DNA of 64,000 nucleotides from Sivonenia sp049582005 (GTDB lineage Bacteria; Cyanobacteriota; Cyanobacteriia; Gloeobacterales; PMM-0068): contig JBAUTB010000089.1 in NCBI GenBank assembly GCA_049582005.1, forward strand, positions 21,283 through 85,282, given 5' to 3'. Positions 34,255-42,185 of this stretch are shown here, piece by piece. Within the stretch, counting starts at the first letter, position 1; each line of letters starts with the position of its first letter. Under the pieces are notes generated by a model, which was given only the letters and a program-made list of their open reading frames with translations, was not told the origin of the DNA and searched no databases. The translations under genes were made by a program, and so were the position numbers.

Positions 34255-34449
34255 CTAAGCAACTCTTTTTAGATCCTCATAGGCACCGGTGCCTTGTCCG
34301 TCGTTATGACCCATGGTGTAGGCAATGTCTACGAGTCCGACCGTAAGATTGGTGATTTTCAAAGCCTCTAAAGAGTCTAAGGACTCTGTAGCATCCAACA
34401 TGAATTTTTCAACAGATCTACGCAACATTTCGGGGAGGGTTATTTCCAT
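34255..34449 (-). CDS. Small soluble protein of unknown function (64 aa)
   Basis: Protein of 64 residues without a signal peptide or membrane helix. It is predicted to be mostly helical (MLRRSVEKFMLDATESLDSLEALKI is about residues 8-32, with a short Gly-rich end). The ATG at 34449 (MEITLPEML) is preceded by AACGTT-type sequence with a weak AGGAACG site. The 3' end faces the Ycf33-like gene eight bases away. I do not recognise a family; coding status rests on the clean frame and acidic composition. Confidence 0.45.
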   Translation of the reverse strand: MEITLPEMLRRSVEKFMLDATESLDSLEALKITNLTVGLVDIAYTMGHNDGQGTGAYEDLKRVA

Positions 34450-34597
34450 AACGTTCCTTCATCTAACTTTACATTTCCACTATAGCTCACGACATTAAGA
34501 AACGTTAAGCAATGAATGCTCGTGGAGGCTTGGAGGGTTCGCAAGGCAAGGCTTTGGGCTAAGATTTGGATGCGTAACATTTGAATAAGGAAAACGC

Positions 34598-34753
34598 ATG
34601 AGCCCGCTCGTATTTTTTGGTGCCATTATTGCTGCGATTGTTTTGCTCGCAAGCACTGCTCTCTTTTTCATTGGGAGAAGTGGACAGCCCCTGTTCCCTA
34701 ACCTACAAAATTTACCGGATGCGCTACCTTTTGGAAAAAAGAAGGATTCTTAG
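34598..34753 (+). CDS. Small single-pass membrane protein (51 aa)
   Basis: A 51-codon frame runs from ATG 34598 to TAG 34751-34753. AAGG lies seven bases before the ATG. The product has a strong N-terminal membrane helix (LVFFGAIIAAIVLLASTALF) and a short tail ending in basic residues (PFGKKKDS). It has the size and shape of small photosynthetic or respiratory complex subunits, but I recognise none of them. It is followed 50 bases later by the alcohol dehydrogenase-like gene. Confidence 0.5.
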   Translation: MSPLVFFGAIIAAIVLLASTALFFIGRSGQPLFPNLQNLPDALPFGKKKDS

Positions 34754-34802
34754 CTTTGACGTGGAACTCTTCTAGTATAGTTTTTGCTCGAAACGTATCC
34801 CT

Positions 34803-35927
34803 GTGAGACATCGTTTTGTGAATGCTTCCGTGCCTCATCTTCTCAGTTCTGCCATTGCGCCTGCTCAAGTCCTTAGGGGATGGGGAATTTTAGCACAGCT
34901 AGAACATCATCTTCCCTTTATAGGAGAGCGACCTTTAGTCATCGGTGGCCAGCTGGGAGTTGCTCTTTTTCAAGAGCAGGAGCTTCCTCTGGCTGATGCA
35001 ACCTATGCTTCTTACGGTGTGGACTGCACGTATCAAACCATCGAAGCCCTGATCCAAGTAGGACAAAAACACCGTGCGGGGGTGATTTTGGGTGTGGGTG
35101 GAGGTAAGGCTTTAGATGCCGCTAAATTAGTAGCCTATCACTTAGGCCTTCCTGTGGTAACCATTCCCACCAGTGCTGCTACCTGTGCGGCCTGGGCTCC
35201 ATTGTCGAATCTCTATGCCCTGGAAGGGGCTTGGCTAGAAGGGGTGGAGCTACCGAGGGCTCCCGAACTTTTGTTGTTGGACTATGGTTTGGTTCAGAAG
35301 GCCCCTGTGCGCACCCTGGTGGCAGGTATCGGGGATGCCTTAGCAAAATGGTATGAATCCTCTGTCAGTAGTGGAGTAGGTGCAACAGGGGGAGGGCAGA
35401 GCGATGTACTGGTGATTGCTGCCGTTCAGCAGGCCAGAACGCTCCGGGATATTTTGTTTTTGAAAGGGGAAGAAGCGGTCCGAGATCCTCAGAGCAAGGC
35501 CTGGGAGCAGGTCGTTGATGCCAATATTCTTTTAGCTGGTTTGGTTGGAGGATTGGGAGGAGAACGGTGTCGGACGGTGGCCGCCCATGCCGTACATAAT
35601 GCTTTGACTACGCTGCCGACAACCCGTTCTAGTCTGCATGGAGAGAAGGTCGCGCTGGGTATCTTGGTGCAACTTCGGTTGGAAGAAACTCTATCTGGAA
35701 ACCGTTTAGCAGAGATTGCCCGTCAGCAATTGATCCAGTTTTATCGAGCCGTAGGTTTGCCGATAACGCTGACCGATTTAAACTTAGGTCCGCTTACCCC
35801 GGAGATGCTTTTGGCCGTGGCCCATCATGCCTGTGCTCCTGAGTCAGACCTCCACTATCTCCCCTTTACCGTTCCACCAGAAGCGCTGGTACAATCGCTG
35901 TCAGCTGAAGAGACTGTATTGCTGTAG
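34803..35927 (+). CDS. Iron-containing alcohol dehydrogenase / glycerol dehydrogenase-like enzyme
   Basis: Protein of 374 residues of the GldA-like branch of the iron-dependent alcohol dehydrogenases. The NAD-binding loop is GVILGVGGGKALDAAK, followed by PVVTIPTSAATCAAWAPLS. The metal ligands fit Asp in AGIGDALAKWYE, His in AAHAVHNAL and His in SLHGEKVALG. The family uses glycerol, other polyols or hydroxyketones; the same fold also contains glycerol-1-phosphate dehydrogenase, so the exact substrate is open. The start is GTG 34803. Confidence 0.85.
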   Translation: MRHRFVNASVPHLLSSAIAPAQVLRGWGILAQLEHHLPFIGERPLVIGGQLGVALFQEQELPLADATYASYGVDCTYQTIEALIQVGQKHRAGVILGVGGGKALDAAKLVAYHLGLPVVTIPTSAATCAAWAPLSNLYALEGAWLEGVELPRAPELLLLDYGLVQKAPVRTLVAGIGDALAKWYESSVSSGVGATGGGQSDVLVIAAVQQARTLRDILFLKGEEAVRDPQSKAWEQVVDANILLAGLVGGLGGERCRTVAAHAVHNALTTLPTTRSSLHGEKVALGILVQLRLEETLSGNRLAEIARQQLIQFYRAVGLPITLTDLNLGPLTPEMLLAVAHHACAPESDLHYLPFTVPPEALVQSLSAEETVLL

Positions 35928-35934
35928 CAGGACG

Positions 35935-36621
35935 TCAGAGCGGCAGGGGTGGGAATAGAGGAGCCAGCAGAACCTGCAGCTGATTGTCCCAACCCAGCAG
36001 AATCGCTACGGCAGAAGCTGCGATTAGGACCCCCGAGGTGCGTTGAATATTTTCCATATGGGGATAGAGCCAGCGGAGGTTTTGGCTTAAGTTTTGACTG
36101 CTATAGGCAATAGCCAGCATGGGGATACCTGCTCCAAGCGCATAGGCAAGCAGGGAGACAAAGCCAAAAAGGATAGCTTGTTTAATCGCTACCAAAGTGA
36201 TGATCGAGCCCAAAATCGGTCCAGCACAAGGAACCCACACTAAGCCCAATTGGGTTCCTACCCAGAATTCTCCCCACAGTCCTCGATGTTGAGGCTCTGA
36301 TGGCGGATGCACGACGAAAAGCCGTGAAAAAGCCCTATAGCCTAACTTTGGAAAAGCAGCGCTGACTCCCAAGAGAAAAAGTAAAACAATCGCTCCTTGG
36401 CGCAACAGGCTGGTCAAGGGACCAAGAAACTGGGCAGAAAATCCGAGAAGACTGCCCGTTAGGGCGAAAGAAAGTGCCAAGCCCAAGACAAGGGCCAGGG
36501 GACCATAACGATGACTTTGCAGGGCCCTGCCTACCAGAATTGGCAGAATTGGCAGGATGCAAGGGGAAAAAATGGTTGCGAGCCCTGCTAAGAGGGCAAG
36601 ACCTAACAGTGAGATGCTCAT
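35935..36621 (-). CDS. ccdA: Cytochrome c biogenesis protein CcdA
   Basis: Membrane thiol transporter of 228 residues with six membrane helices. The two redox cysteines are visible in FSPCILPILPIL (about residue 20) and WVPCAGPILGS (about residue 135), each next to the conserved prolines. CcdA carries electrons from cytoplasmic thioredoxin across the membrane to keep apocytochrome c haem-binding cysteines reduced. The gene starts 13 bases after the TlpA-like gene, so the outer thioredoxin partner and CcdA are co-expressed. Confidence 0.92.
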   Translation of the reverse strand: MSISLLGLALLAGLATIFSPCILPILPILVGRALQSHRYGPLALVLGLALSFALTGSLLGFSAQFLGPLTSLLRQGAIVLLFLLGVSAAFPKLGYRAFSRLFVVHPPSEPQHRGLWGEFWVGTQLGLVWVPCAGPILGSIITLVAIKQAILFGFVSLLAYALGAGIPMLAIAYSSQNLSQNLRWLYPHMENIQRTSGVLIAASAVAILLGWDNQLQVLLAPLFPPLPL

Positions 36622-36634
36622 TGGGTCTTCTAAC

Positions 36635-37168
36635 CTAAACTTCAGCTAAGAGTTTTTGCACCATTCGGTCCGTTTCTTGGTAGGCTCCTTCGCCAATGTG
36701 GTCATAGCGTAGACGCCCTTTCTTATCGGCGAGGAATAGATGAGGCCAATACTCATTTTGATAGGCCCGCCAGGTTTGAAATCGATTGTCTACAGCCACG
36801 GGATAGGTAATGTCATGTTTTTTGAGTGCATCTTTGATGTTGTTGATTTCTCGTTCGTAGGGGAACTCAGGGGTATGAACGCCAACGATGACTAATCCTT
36901 TATCGGCATACTTTTGGTTCAGACTGACCATACTCGGAAGGGTGCGCTGGCAATTGATGCAGCCTAGTGTCCAGAATTGAACAGCCACCACGTTCTCTTT
37001 TAGTTTTTGAGTGGTAAGGGGTTGACCATTCAGCCAGGTTTCGATGCCTTGAAACTCCGGAAGCTTATCCCCATGGCTAATGGCCTGCGCAGAGGACATG
37101 GCCCAAGAGGTGGTCAACCCCATCGCTCCAAACAAAACCAGGGCTTGACGTCGGGAAAATAAACTCAT
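36635..37168 (-). CDS. Exported thioredoxin-fold protein (TlpA/DipZ-like)
   Basis: Protein of 177 residues. An N-terminal Tat/Sec-like signal (SRRQALVLFGAMG, with a twin Arg) ends near AQAISHG. The thioredoxin fold has the redox site FWTLGCINCQRTLPSM (CxxC = CINC) and later YPVAVDNRFQTWRAY, as in DipZ/TlpA-like proteins. It probably passes electrons from CcdA to substrate proteins in the periplasm. The ATG at 37168 has GGAGA five bases before it; the frame is open for 36 more codons, but these cross a terminator and look non-coding. Confidence 0.85.
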   Translation of the reverse strand: MSLFSRRQALVLFGAMGLTTSWAMSSAQAISHGDKLPEFQGIETWLNGQPLTTQKLKENVVAVQFWTLGCINCQRTLPSMVSLNQKYADKGLVIVGVHTPEFPYEREINNIKDALKKHDITYPVAVDNRFQTWRAYQNEYWPHLFLADKKGRLRYDHIGEGAYQETDRMVQKLLAEV

Positions 37169-37254
37169 AACAATCTCCGTATGTCTCGTGCTTATAGTAC
37201 GTGGGACGAAGAATGGCAGATTTATGAATTTATTCTTGGGCCGATTTCTTCCCA

Positions 37255-37296
37255 CAAAAAAGCCTGACATGGGCAAGGGACCATATCAGGCTTTCA
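37255..37296 (-). terminator. Rho-independent terminator of the Thr/Ser/Pro-rich protein gene
   Basis: Read on the minus strand, AAAGCCTGATATGG and CCATGTCAGGCTTT form a long stem (one mismatch) with a short loop, followed by a run of T. It lies 30 bases after the stop of the gene at 37326-37658 and upstream of the TlpA-like gene. Confidence 0.85.
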
Positions 37297-37325
37297 CAAA
37301 GTAGAAAGAATCCCCCGGTTAGCAT

Positions 37326-37658
37326 CTACTGCTTGGGGGGAGATGTAGTAGGAGCAGTTTCATCACGCATGGAACCGCCGCTGCTGTCCCCACTGCCAGG
37401 AGCCGACATGGTGCCACTGGTTCCAGGTGTACTTGGTTTACTTGTGGATGAACCGGAAGGATAGTCGCTAGTCGTTGGGGTTTCAGTCATTGGGGTTGTC
37501 GTTGGGGTTGCGGGTTTCTTCGCCTTCGTCTTCGTTGTAGTAGAAGGTTCTGCCTGAGTCGGAGTGTCCGACTTGTCCATGTTCGACTGAGCGAAAGCCC
37601 CAGCTACGGGCACTAGGGTCATAGCAGCCAATGCAACTGCAAAAAGAGATTTAGACAT
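37326..37658 (-). CDS. Exported Thr/Ser/Pro-rich low-complexity protein
   Basis: Protein of 110 residues. MSKSLFAVALAAMTLVPVAG is a clear signal peptide with a cleavage site near AFAQ. The mature part is almost entirely Thr, Ser, Pro, Gly and Lys (for example TKTKAKKPATPTT and SSTSKPSTPGTSG), so it is likely unfolded and may be a wall- or sheath-associated linker. I do not recognise a family. The ATG at 37658 has GAGG nine bases before it. A 15-bp copy of this leader lies 55 bases upstream. A strong terminator follows. Confidence 0.7.
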   Translation of the reverse strand: MSKSLFAVALAAMTLVPVAGAFAQSNMDKSDTPTQAEPSTTTKTKAKKPATPTTTPMTETPTTSDYPSGSSTSKPSTPGTSGTMSAPGSGDSSGGSMRDETAPTTSPPKQ

Positions 37659-37659
37659 G

Positions 37660-37729
37660 AGATGGTTCCTCAATGCGTCTGAGTTATCAACTCCCTCTGA
37701 CCCCTCTAAGTAGTAGATGGTTCCTCAAT
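37660..37729. repeat. 15-bp direct repeat containing the ribosome-binding site
   Basis: AGATGGTTCCTCAAT occurs at 37660-37674 and again at 37715-37729. On the minus strand each copy reads ATTGAGGAACCATCT, which holds the GAGG site used by the low-complexity protein gene. Confidence 0.7.
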
Positions 37730-37951
37730 TCATTTTTTAAAACAGAAAAAATTCACCTAAACGCCGTGAGAGAGAGGGTTTGAGAGAAATAATTAATGCG
37801 TTATTGAAATCAAAATGATCTAGCCTGGATATCAAAGACGCACTAAAAAGCCTGTTACAGAAGATTAAGAATTGGAAAATATTCCAAGAATTAGCGGATT
37901 AGGCTGCGTGACATACTTTCTTCCCCGCGAGAGTGCTAAAAATTCTAGAAA

Positions 37952-38344
37952 TCATTCGCAGTCAGAATTTTCGGCATCGGTGGTACAGAGGAACTTCCCT
38001 TGTTCGTCTACGACCACAAGGCCAAAAGGTACGTTGATATTGTTATGTAGGGTTTTGACTAAAAATCTACGGTTGGAACTGAATTCATCTTCCCAGCGCT
38101 TGCTATCGACATTGAGACGAATCAGGGGTTCTCCCGTTCTTTTTTCCCAATTGCGCACCAAAGGAGGGTCGCTGTCCAAGCGTTTGACCCAGTAGTCGAT
38201 ATTCTTATAGTCCTGATAATTGAGTTCCTGAGTACGGTAAGGACGTCTGTAGACGGGGACAGGCACAGGCACGAAAATAACTTGGGCAGCCAAGACATCG
38301 GTGAATAGAAATCCAGTGCTCAACCCTAAGGCAATAGCACGCAT
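37952..38344 (-). CDS. Exported protein of unknown function
   Basis: Protein of 130 residues starting at ATG 38344 (MRAIALGLSTGFLFTDVLAA, a signal peptide with cleavage near LAAQ). A proline-valine stretch, VIFVPVPVPVYRRPYR, follows, then a mixed domain with YWVKRLDSDPPLVRNWEKRTG and a C-terminal strand region (FGLVVVDEQGKFLC) with two Cys that may form a disulfide. I do not recognise a family. The frame is open to an ATG at 38386, but that start would share its bases with the divergent frame, so I prefer the inner ATG. The 278 bases between this gene and the low-complexity protein gene hold only the 15-bp repeat and AT-rich sequence. Confidence 0.55.
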   Translation of the reverse strand: MRAIALGLSTGFLFTDVLAAQVIFVPVPVPVYRRPYRTQELNYQDYKNIDYWVKRLDSDPPLVRNWEKRTGEPLIRLNVDSKRWEDEFSSNRRFLVKTLHNNINVPFGLVVVDEQGKFLCTTDAENSDCE

Positions 38345-38459
38345 AATTTTTTTGTAGGGAGTAATTCTGGCAGGAGGGGTAAACATGGTATTTCAGAGAC
38401 CTGTATACCCATATTCGCTTAGGAAAGAAGATTCTATCTTACGGATGAGGAAAATGCTG

Positions 38460-38939
38460 ATGGAACCATCATTAAGCTACCGAAAAGGTATGGCTTTCTT
38501 TGAACGAGGGGACTATCGAGAATCAGTTCTCTGGTTCCAACAGGCTCTTAAAGAAACTCCAGAAGATGCAGAACTCTCCCTCTGGTTAGTTCAGGCTCTA
38601 GATGCCTATGGGGCCAATGACGAAGCCCTAAAGCTCTGTCGTTCATTCATTAGATCCCAAGATCCGAAGATCAGTAAACAAGCCCGTAGTTTGCTGGCGG
38701 TCATGGAAGCCGTGCCTCTGAGCCGTCCCAGTAGACCACTCCCTGATCCGAAAGAGTATGACTTTAATCTGAGGGGTGCTCAGAGCGGAGGTGGAGGAAA
38801 ATCTAGTCCAACCCCTGCTCCCCAAGCAAAGACTTCCACGGAAGAAACGAGTTCAGCTTCCCTACCTACGGGGTATTTGTGGATCGTGGCCGCCTTAGTC
38901 GGCGGCGCTACCGTGGTTTGGTGGATTTTAATTAAGTAA
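38460..38939 (+). CDS. TPR-repeat protein with C-terminal membrane anchor
   Basis: Protein of about 159 residues. The first half has two tetratricopeptide-like repeats (YRKGMAFFERGDYRESVLWF and AELSLWLVQALDAYGANDEA). A flexible Gly/Ser/Pro/Thr-rich linker follows (SGGGGKSSPTPAPQAKT), and a hydrophobic helix (YLWIVAALVGGATVVWWILI) ends the protein. It is therefore a tail-anchored, probably cytoplasmic-facing adaptor. GAGGA precedes the ATG at 38460 at about nine bases; earlier in-frame ATGs exist at 38385, 38445 and 38454. The 3' end overlaps the phosphohexomutase gene by eight bases. Confidence 0.65.
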   Translation: MEPSLSYRKGMAFFERGDYRESVLWFQQALKETPEDAELSLWLVQALDAYGANDEALKLCRSFIRSQDPKISKQARSLLAVMEAVPLSRPSRPLPDPKEYDFNLRGAQSGGGGKSSPTPAPQAKTSTEETSSASLPTGYLWIVAALVGGATVVWWILIK

Positions 38940-40335
38940 GCGACAAAGCCCAATCTTTCGCCCAGGCTAGGGTACGCGCTACTCGCTCTGGATTGGGTCC
39001 TTCGCAATAGAGCCTGAGTAGAGGTTCTGTCCCACTAAAGCGGATCAGGAGCCAATGGCCTGGAGCCAGGCGGAACCGATGACCATCCGTCGTCAGATGT
39101 TCCGTTACGGTCAAACCATCCACTTCCGTGAAGGGTCGTTTCTCTAGCTCGCTGACCAGTTTATTCTTGAGGTCACTATTCGGGAGTTTGAGATCAATGC
39201 GGTCATAGACACTGTGGTAATCCAATTCCTCTTGTAACTCTTGGTAGAGCTGGGTAAGGTCTTTGCCGGTGAGAGCCACCATTTCCAGAAGATAGAGTAC
39301 ACAAAGCAGGCCATCCCGCTCTGGCATATGGTCTATGAAGCCTACACCGCCAGATTCTTCCCCGCCGACCAAAACCGGCTCACGGAGCATGATTTCGGCA
39401 ATGTACTTAAACCCAATCGCCGTCTCATAGCACTTCAGACCCCGTGCATTTGCGACTTGAGCCATAAGGTCCGAACCACTGATTGTCTTGACCACTGCCC
39501 CCGTTAATCCTTTTCGGCGGACCAAATGGTCGATAAACAGCGGAATCAAAACCTGACAGCTCAAGTAATTGCCAGCATGGTCTCCAGCCGCAACGCGGTC
39601 AGCATCGCCATCCAGTACGGCCCCTACGACCGTTTCCGGTCCCGTGTATTCTTGCAGGGCTTTAAAGAAAGGAGCCAAGTTCTTTGGAATCGGTTCTGGA
39701 CTTACTCCACCAAAGAGGGGGTCACGCTCACTTCGCAATTCTATAAGCGGTCGCTTTAGCAAACGTCTAAGGCTGCCACTACCAACCCCATGCATAACGT
39801 CCATAAGAATGGCCATGTCCGCTCGTTCAATCGCTTCTAAATCCACTTTTTTGCTGATTTGTTCCAGGTAGGCAGGCCAGGGATCGAAATAGGCTAAGGT
39901 TCCGCCTGGCTTCTCACTCAGCGCTCCACCTTCTACATAGCGCTCTTCAATTCCTTGGGTGAATTCTGACCCAACAGAACCCCCGAAAGCCCCTTTAATT
40001 TTGAGTCCTGAGTACGTGGGAGGATTGTGACTGGCGGTGATTACAATCGCGCCCAACATCCCTTTGGAAACAACAGTCCAACTATAGGCAGGCGTTGGTG
40101 CTGGCCCCTCGCTTAAAAGAACATGAAATCCAGCTTTCTGGATCGCTTTGGCTGCCGCCAGCGCAAATTCTTCACTCAGGAAGCGACGGTCATAACCGAC
40201 GACAATGCCTTCCCCTTGGAAGGTCTCAGCCAGTCGATAAGCGGCTAACTGGGCCACCTGTTCTACCCGCTCGAAGGTAAAGCCCTCAGCTATGATGCTA
40301 CGCCAGCCATCCGTCCCAAATTGAATCCCACCCAT
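38932..40335 (-). CDS. Phosphoglucomutase/phosphomannomutase family protein
   Basis: Alpha-D-phosphohexomutase of 467 residues. The four active-site loops are all present: the phosphoserine loop AIVITASHNPPTYSG, the Mg-binding GAVLDGDADRVAAGD, the sugar-binding GGEESGGVGF, and the phosphate-binding IRFSGTEPLLRLY. FGTDGWRSIIAEGFT begins the protein as in the PGM group. It converts hexose 6-phosphate to 1-phosphate and would feed glycogen, nucleotide sugars and surface glycans. Whether it prefers glucose, mannose or glucosamine cannot be decided here. Confidence 0.93.
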   Translation of the reverse strand: MGGIQFGTDGWRSIIAEGFTFERVEQVAQLAAYRLAETFQGEGIVVGYDRRFLSEEFALAAAKAIQKAGFHVLLSEGPAPTPAYSWTVVSKGMLGAIVITASHNPPTYSGLKIKGAFGGSVGSEFTQGIEERYVEGGALSEKPGGTLAYFDPWPAYLEQISKKVDLEAIERADMAILMDVMHGVGSGSLRRLLKRPLIELRSERDPLFGGVSPEPIPKNLAPFFKALQEYTGPETVVGAVLDGDADRVAAGDHAGNYLSCQVLIPLFIDHLVRRKGLTGAVVKTISGSDLMAQVANARGLKCYETAIGFKYIAEIMLREPVLVGGEESGGVGFIDHMPERDGLLCVLYLLEMVALTGKDLTQLYQELQEELDYHSVYDRIDLKLPNSDLKNKLVSELEKRPFTEVDGLTVTEHLTTDGHRFRLAPGHWLLIRFSGTEPLLRLYCEGPNPERVARTLAWAKDWALSLT

Positions 40336-40374
40336 GCGTGTCTACCTGCTGATTCTGTCTTTGGGGCTGATCAT

Positions 40375-40408
40375 ATAGCTATTCTCGATTGCATGAAATA
40401 GGCACCCT
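40375..40408. repeat. Dispersed 34-bp repeat, copy 2
   Basis: Matches 1734-1767 at 31 of 34 positions (see that entry). It lies between the divergent phosphohexomutase and YciI genes, about 40 bases before the phosphohexomutase ATG. On the minus strand it ends in CTATATGAT, which could act as a -10 region. Confidence 0.6.
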
Positions 40409-40509
40409 TGTTCAGACGCGATCTATTGAGCCTCCGCTCGCGCCTCCCTTCAAGCAATGGCTTGAATAGTGATAGCATCGGGTCCAGCAATTACTTAGGA
40501 GGGGGGGCC

Positions 40510-40779
40510 GTGCCTAAATACGTTCTATTCGGTTCTTATTGTGATGATGTTTTGGAAAAACGTGCGCCCTATCGTCAAGCTCATTTAGACCGTTTACAGC
40601 AACTTAAAGAGCAGGGCATAGTAGTTACCTTAGGCCCGACCAAAGACCTAACGAAAGTGTTTGGTGTTTATGATGCACCGGATGAAGCTACTGCCCAAAA
40701 ACTCATCGAAGAAGACCCTTATTGGCAAGCAGGCGTCTGGACGGAATATACCCTCAAGGAATGGATTCAGGCATTCTAG
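40510..40779 (+). CDS. YciI-like protein
   Basis: Protein of 89 residues of the YciI/YCII superfamily, a ferredoxin-like fold. YVLFGSYCDDVLEKRAPYR, HLDRLQQLKEQG, and DPYWQAGVWTEYTLKEW are typical; the conserved His and Asp of the family are in RQAHLDRL and EEDPYW. Some relatives have enzyme activity, but the role is mostly unknown. The GTG at 40510 has AGGAGGGGG just before it; a longer frame back to 40408 has no support. The 3' end overlaps cobB/cbiA by four bases, tail to tail. Confidence 0.8.
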   Translation: MPKYVLFGSYCDDVLEKRAPYRQAHLDRLQQLKEQGIVVTLGPTKDLTKVFGVYDAPDEATAQKLIEEDPYWQAGVWTEYTLKEWIQAF

Positions 40780-42185
40780 TAAGCATTTTGTTTTGATATA
40801 TTGTCGAGCCATCGTTGGGCCATAGCCACCTGTTCTCCCCAGTGAACATGAAGATAGGAGGCATGGATATTCGCTAAACTCCAGCCCTCTTGGGTACCAT
40901 CTTCAAAATGATAAAGAGCAGGATTAGGTTGAGCCTTCAGACTAGAACGATGAAATTCATGGCCTCTTATAGTCTGACCTGATTGCACCATATAAGAATC
41001 CTGTTGTGCGATGCCCTCTCGATAACCCAAGGTAAGTTTTGCTCCCATGCGGACTTGAGTAGGCAACACTCCTAACATCGGATGGATGTTTCCTTGAAAA
41101 TCCAGGATACTTTCACTCAGGTACATCAATCCTCCACATTCTGCATAGACAGGCAGGCCCCGACCAATATAGTCTTTGAGTTGATTTTTTAAAGGGGTAT
41201 TAGCTGCTAGTTGTTCTGCAAAAATTTCGGGAAATCCACCACCGAGATAAAGTCCTTGAATTTCTGAAGGTAACTTTCCATCGAGCGTTGGCTGAAAAGG
41301 AACTAAGGTTGCGCCCAAACCCTCTAAGATATCGAGATTATCCTGATAGTAAAAATTAAAGGCTTGGTCTTGCGCGATCCCAATCAAGATAGAGGTTTCT
41401 TTTTGACGACAAATGACAGGGTTAGCGCATGTATAATCTGGAATTTTTTGAACGAGGGGTAGAAGCTTTTCCCCCTTGAGATAGGTTTCTGCCAGATGCG
41501 CTAGGCGAGCTTCAATCTGCGTAAATTGGTCTAATTCTCCGACGGGGATTAAACCTAAATGACGGTCTGGCAAGGTAAGTTCATCCGCACGGTAAAAGGT
41601 CCCATAGACGGTTAGCCCTATCCCCTCCAAGGCTTCAACCAATAACGCTTCATGCCTTGCAGAACCGATGCGATTGAGGATCACTCCTGCCAGATTGACT
41701 TGAGGATTGAACAGTTTAAATCCAAGTGCTTGTGCAGCTACAGAACGCCCCATTTTGGAAGCATCAACCACGAGCAGAACAGGTACGCCTAAGAGGACGG
41801 CTACATGAGCGCTACTTGCTTCAGGGCAAGCCTGCGCTTCGCTAACAGGGCAAGCCTGTGCTTCGCTAGCAGGGACTCTTGAGTTAGTTGATCCAGCAGT
41901 AATCCGACCATCAAATAAACCCATGACTCCTTCAATAACGACCCCATCGCTGCCTTGACTTTGATGCCGAAAACATTGGGCTACATAGGGTTCGGAAGTT
42001 AAGAAAGGATCCAAATTACGACAAGGTCTACCCGTAATCCGGTGGTGAAACATGGGGTCTATATAATCCGGCCCTACCTTAAACGATTGGATCGTCAAAC
42101 CACGTTTTTTCAGCCAAGCTAAGAGCGCTAGGGTAATCGTAGTTTTTCCAACCCCACTATGGGTTCCAGCGATTAGAATAGCCAT
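40776..42185 (-). CDS. Cobyrinate a,c-diamide synthase (CobB/CbiA)
   Basis: Glutamine- and ATP-dependent enzyme that amidates the a and c side chains of cobyrinate in vitamin B12 synthesis. Length is 469 residues. ILIAGTHSGVGKTTITLALL is the ATP-binding loop of the dethiobiotin-synthetase-like domain, GVMGLFDG follows, and the C-terminal class I amidotransferase domain has PVYAECGGLMYLSE with the nucleophile Cys and a late His (NIHASYLHVHWGE). Just after GLFDGR a 24-bp tandem repeat is inserted in frame (SEAQACP twice). The product may also serve a pseudocobalamin pathway, which cyanobacteria use. Confidence 0.92.
   Translation of the reverse strand: MAILIAGTHSGVGKTTITLALLAWLKKRGLTIQSFKVGPDYIDPMFHHRITGRPCRNLDPFLTSEPYVAQCFRHQSQGSDGVVIEGVMGLFDGRITAGSTNSRVPASEAQACPVSEAQACPEASSAHVAVLLGVPVLLVVDASKMGRSVAAQALGFKLFNPQVNLAGVILNRIGSARHEALLVEALEGIGLTVYGTFYRADELTLPDRHLGLIPVGELDQFTQIEARLAHLAETYLKGEKLLPLVQKIPDYTCANPVICRQKETSILIGIAQDQAFNFYYQDNLDILEGLGATLVPFQPTLDGKLPSEIQGLYLGGGFPEIFAEQLAANTPLKNQLKDYIGRGLPVYAECGGLMYLSESILDFQGNIHPMLGVLPTQVRMGAKLTLGYREGIAQQDSYMVQSGQTIRGHEFHRSSLKAQPNPALYHFEDGTQEGWSLANIHASYLHVHWGEQVAMAQRWLDNISKQNAY
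41822..41875. repeat. 24-bp tandem repeat inside cobB/cbiA
   Basis: Two copies (41822-41845 and 41846-41869; unit starts CAGGGCAAGCCTG) differ at two positions and are followed by the first six bases of a third. They encode SEAQACP repeats in the enzyme. Because the unit is 24 bases, the reading frame is kept. Confidence 0.85.

Noticed and set aside
36335..36562. Long frame inside ccdA on the same strand
   Set aside because: It lies fully inside a gene with clear CcdA motifs and has no recognisable content of its own.
38384..38387. Two divergent frames share a CATG, each using it as start
   Set aside because: Both proteins have better internal starts (38344 on the minus strand with a signal peptide, 38460 on the plus strand with a GAGGA site), so the shared start is probably accidental.
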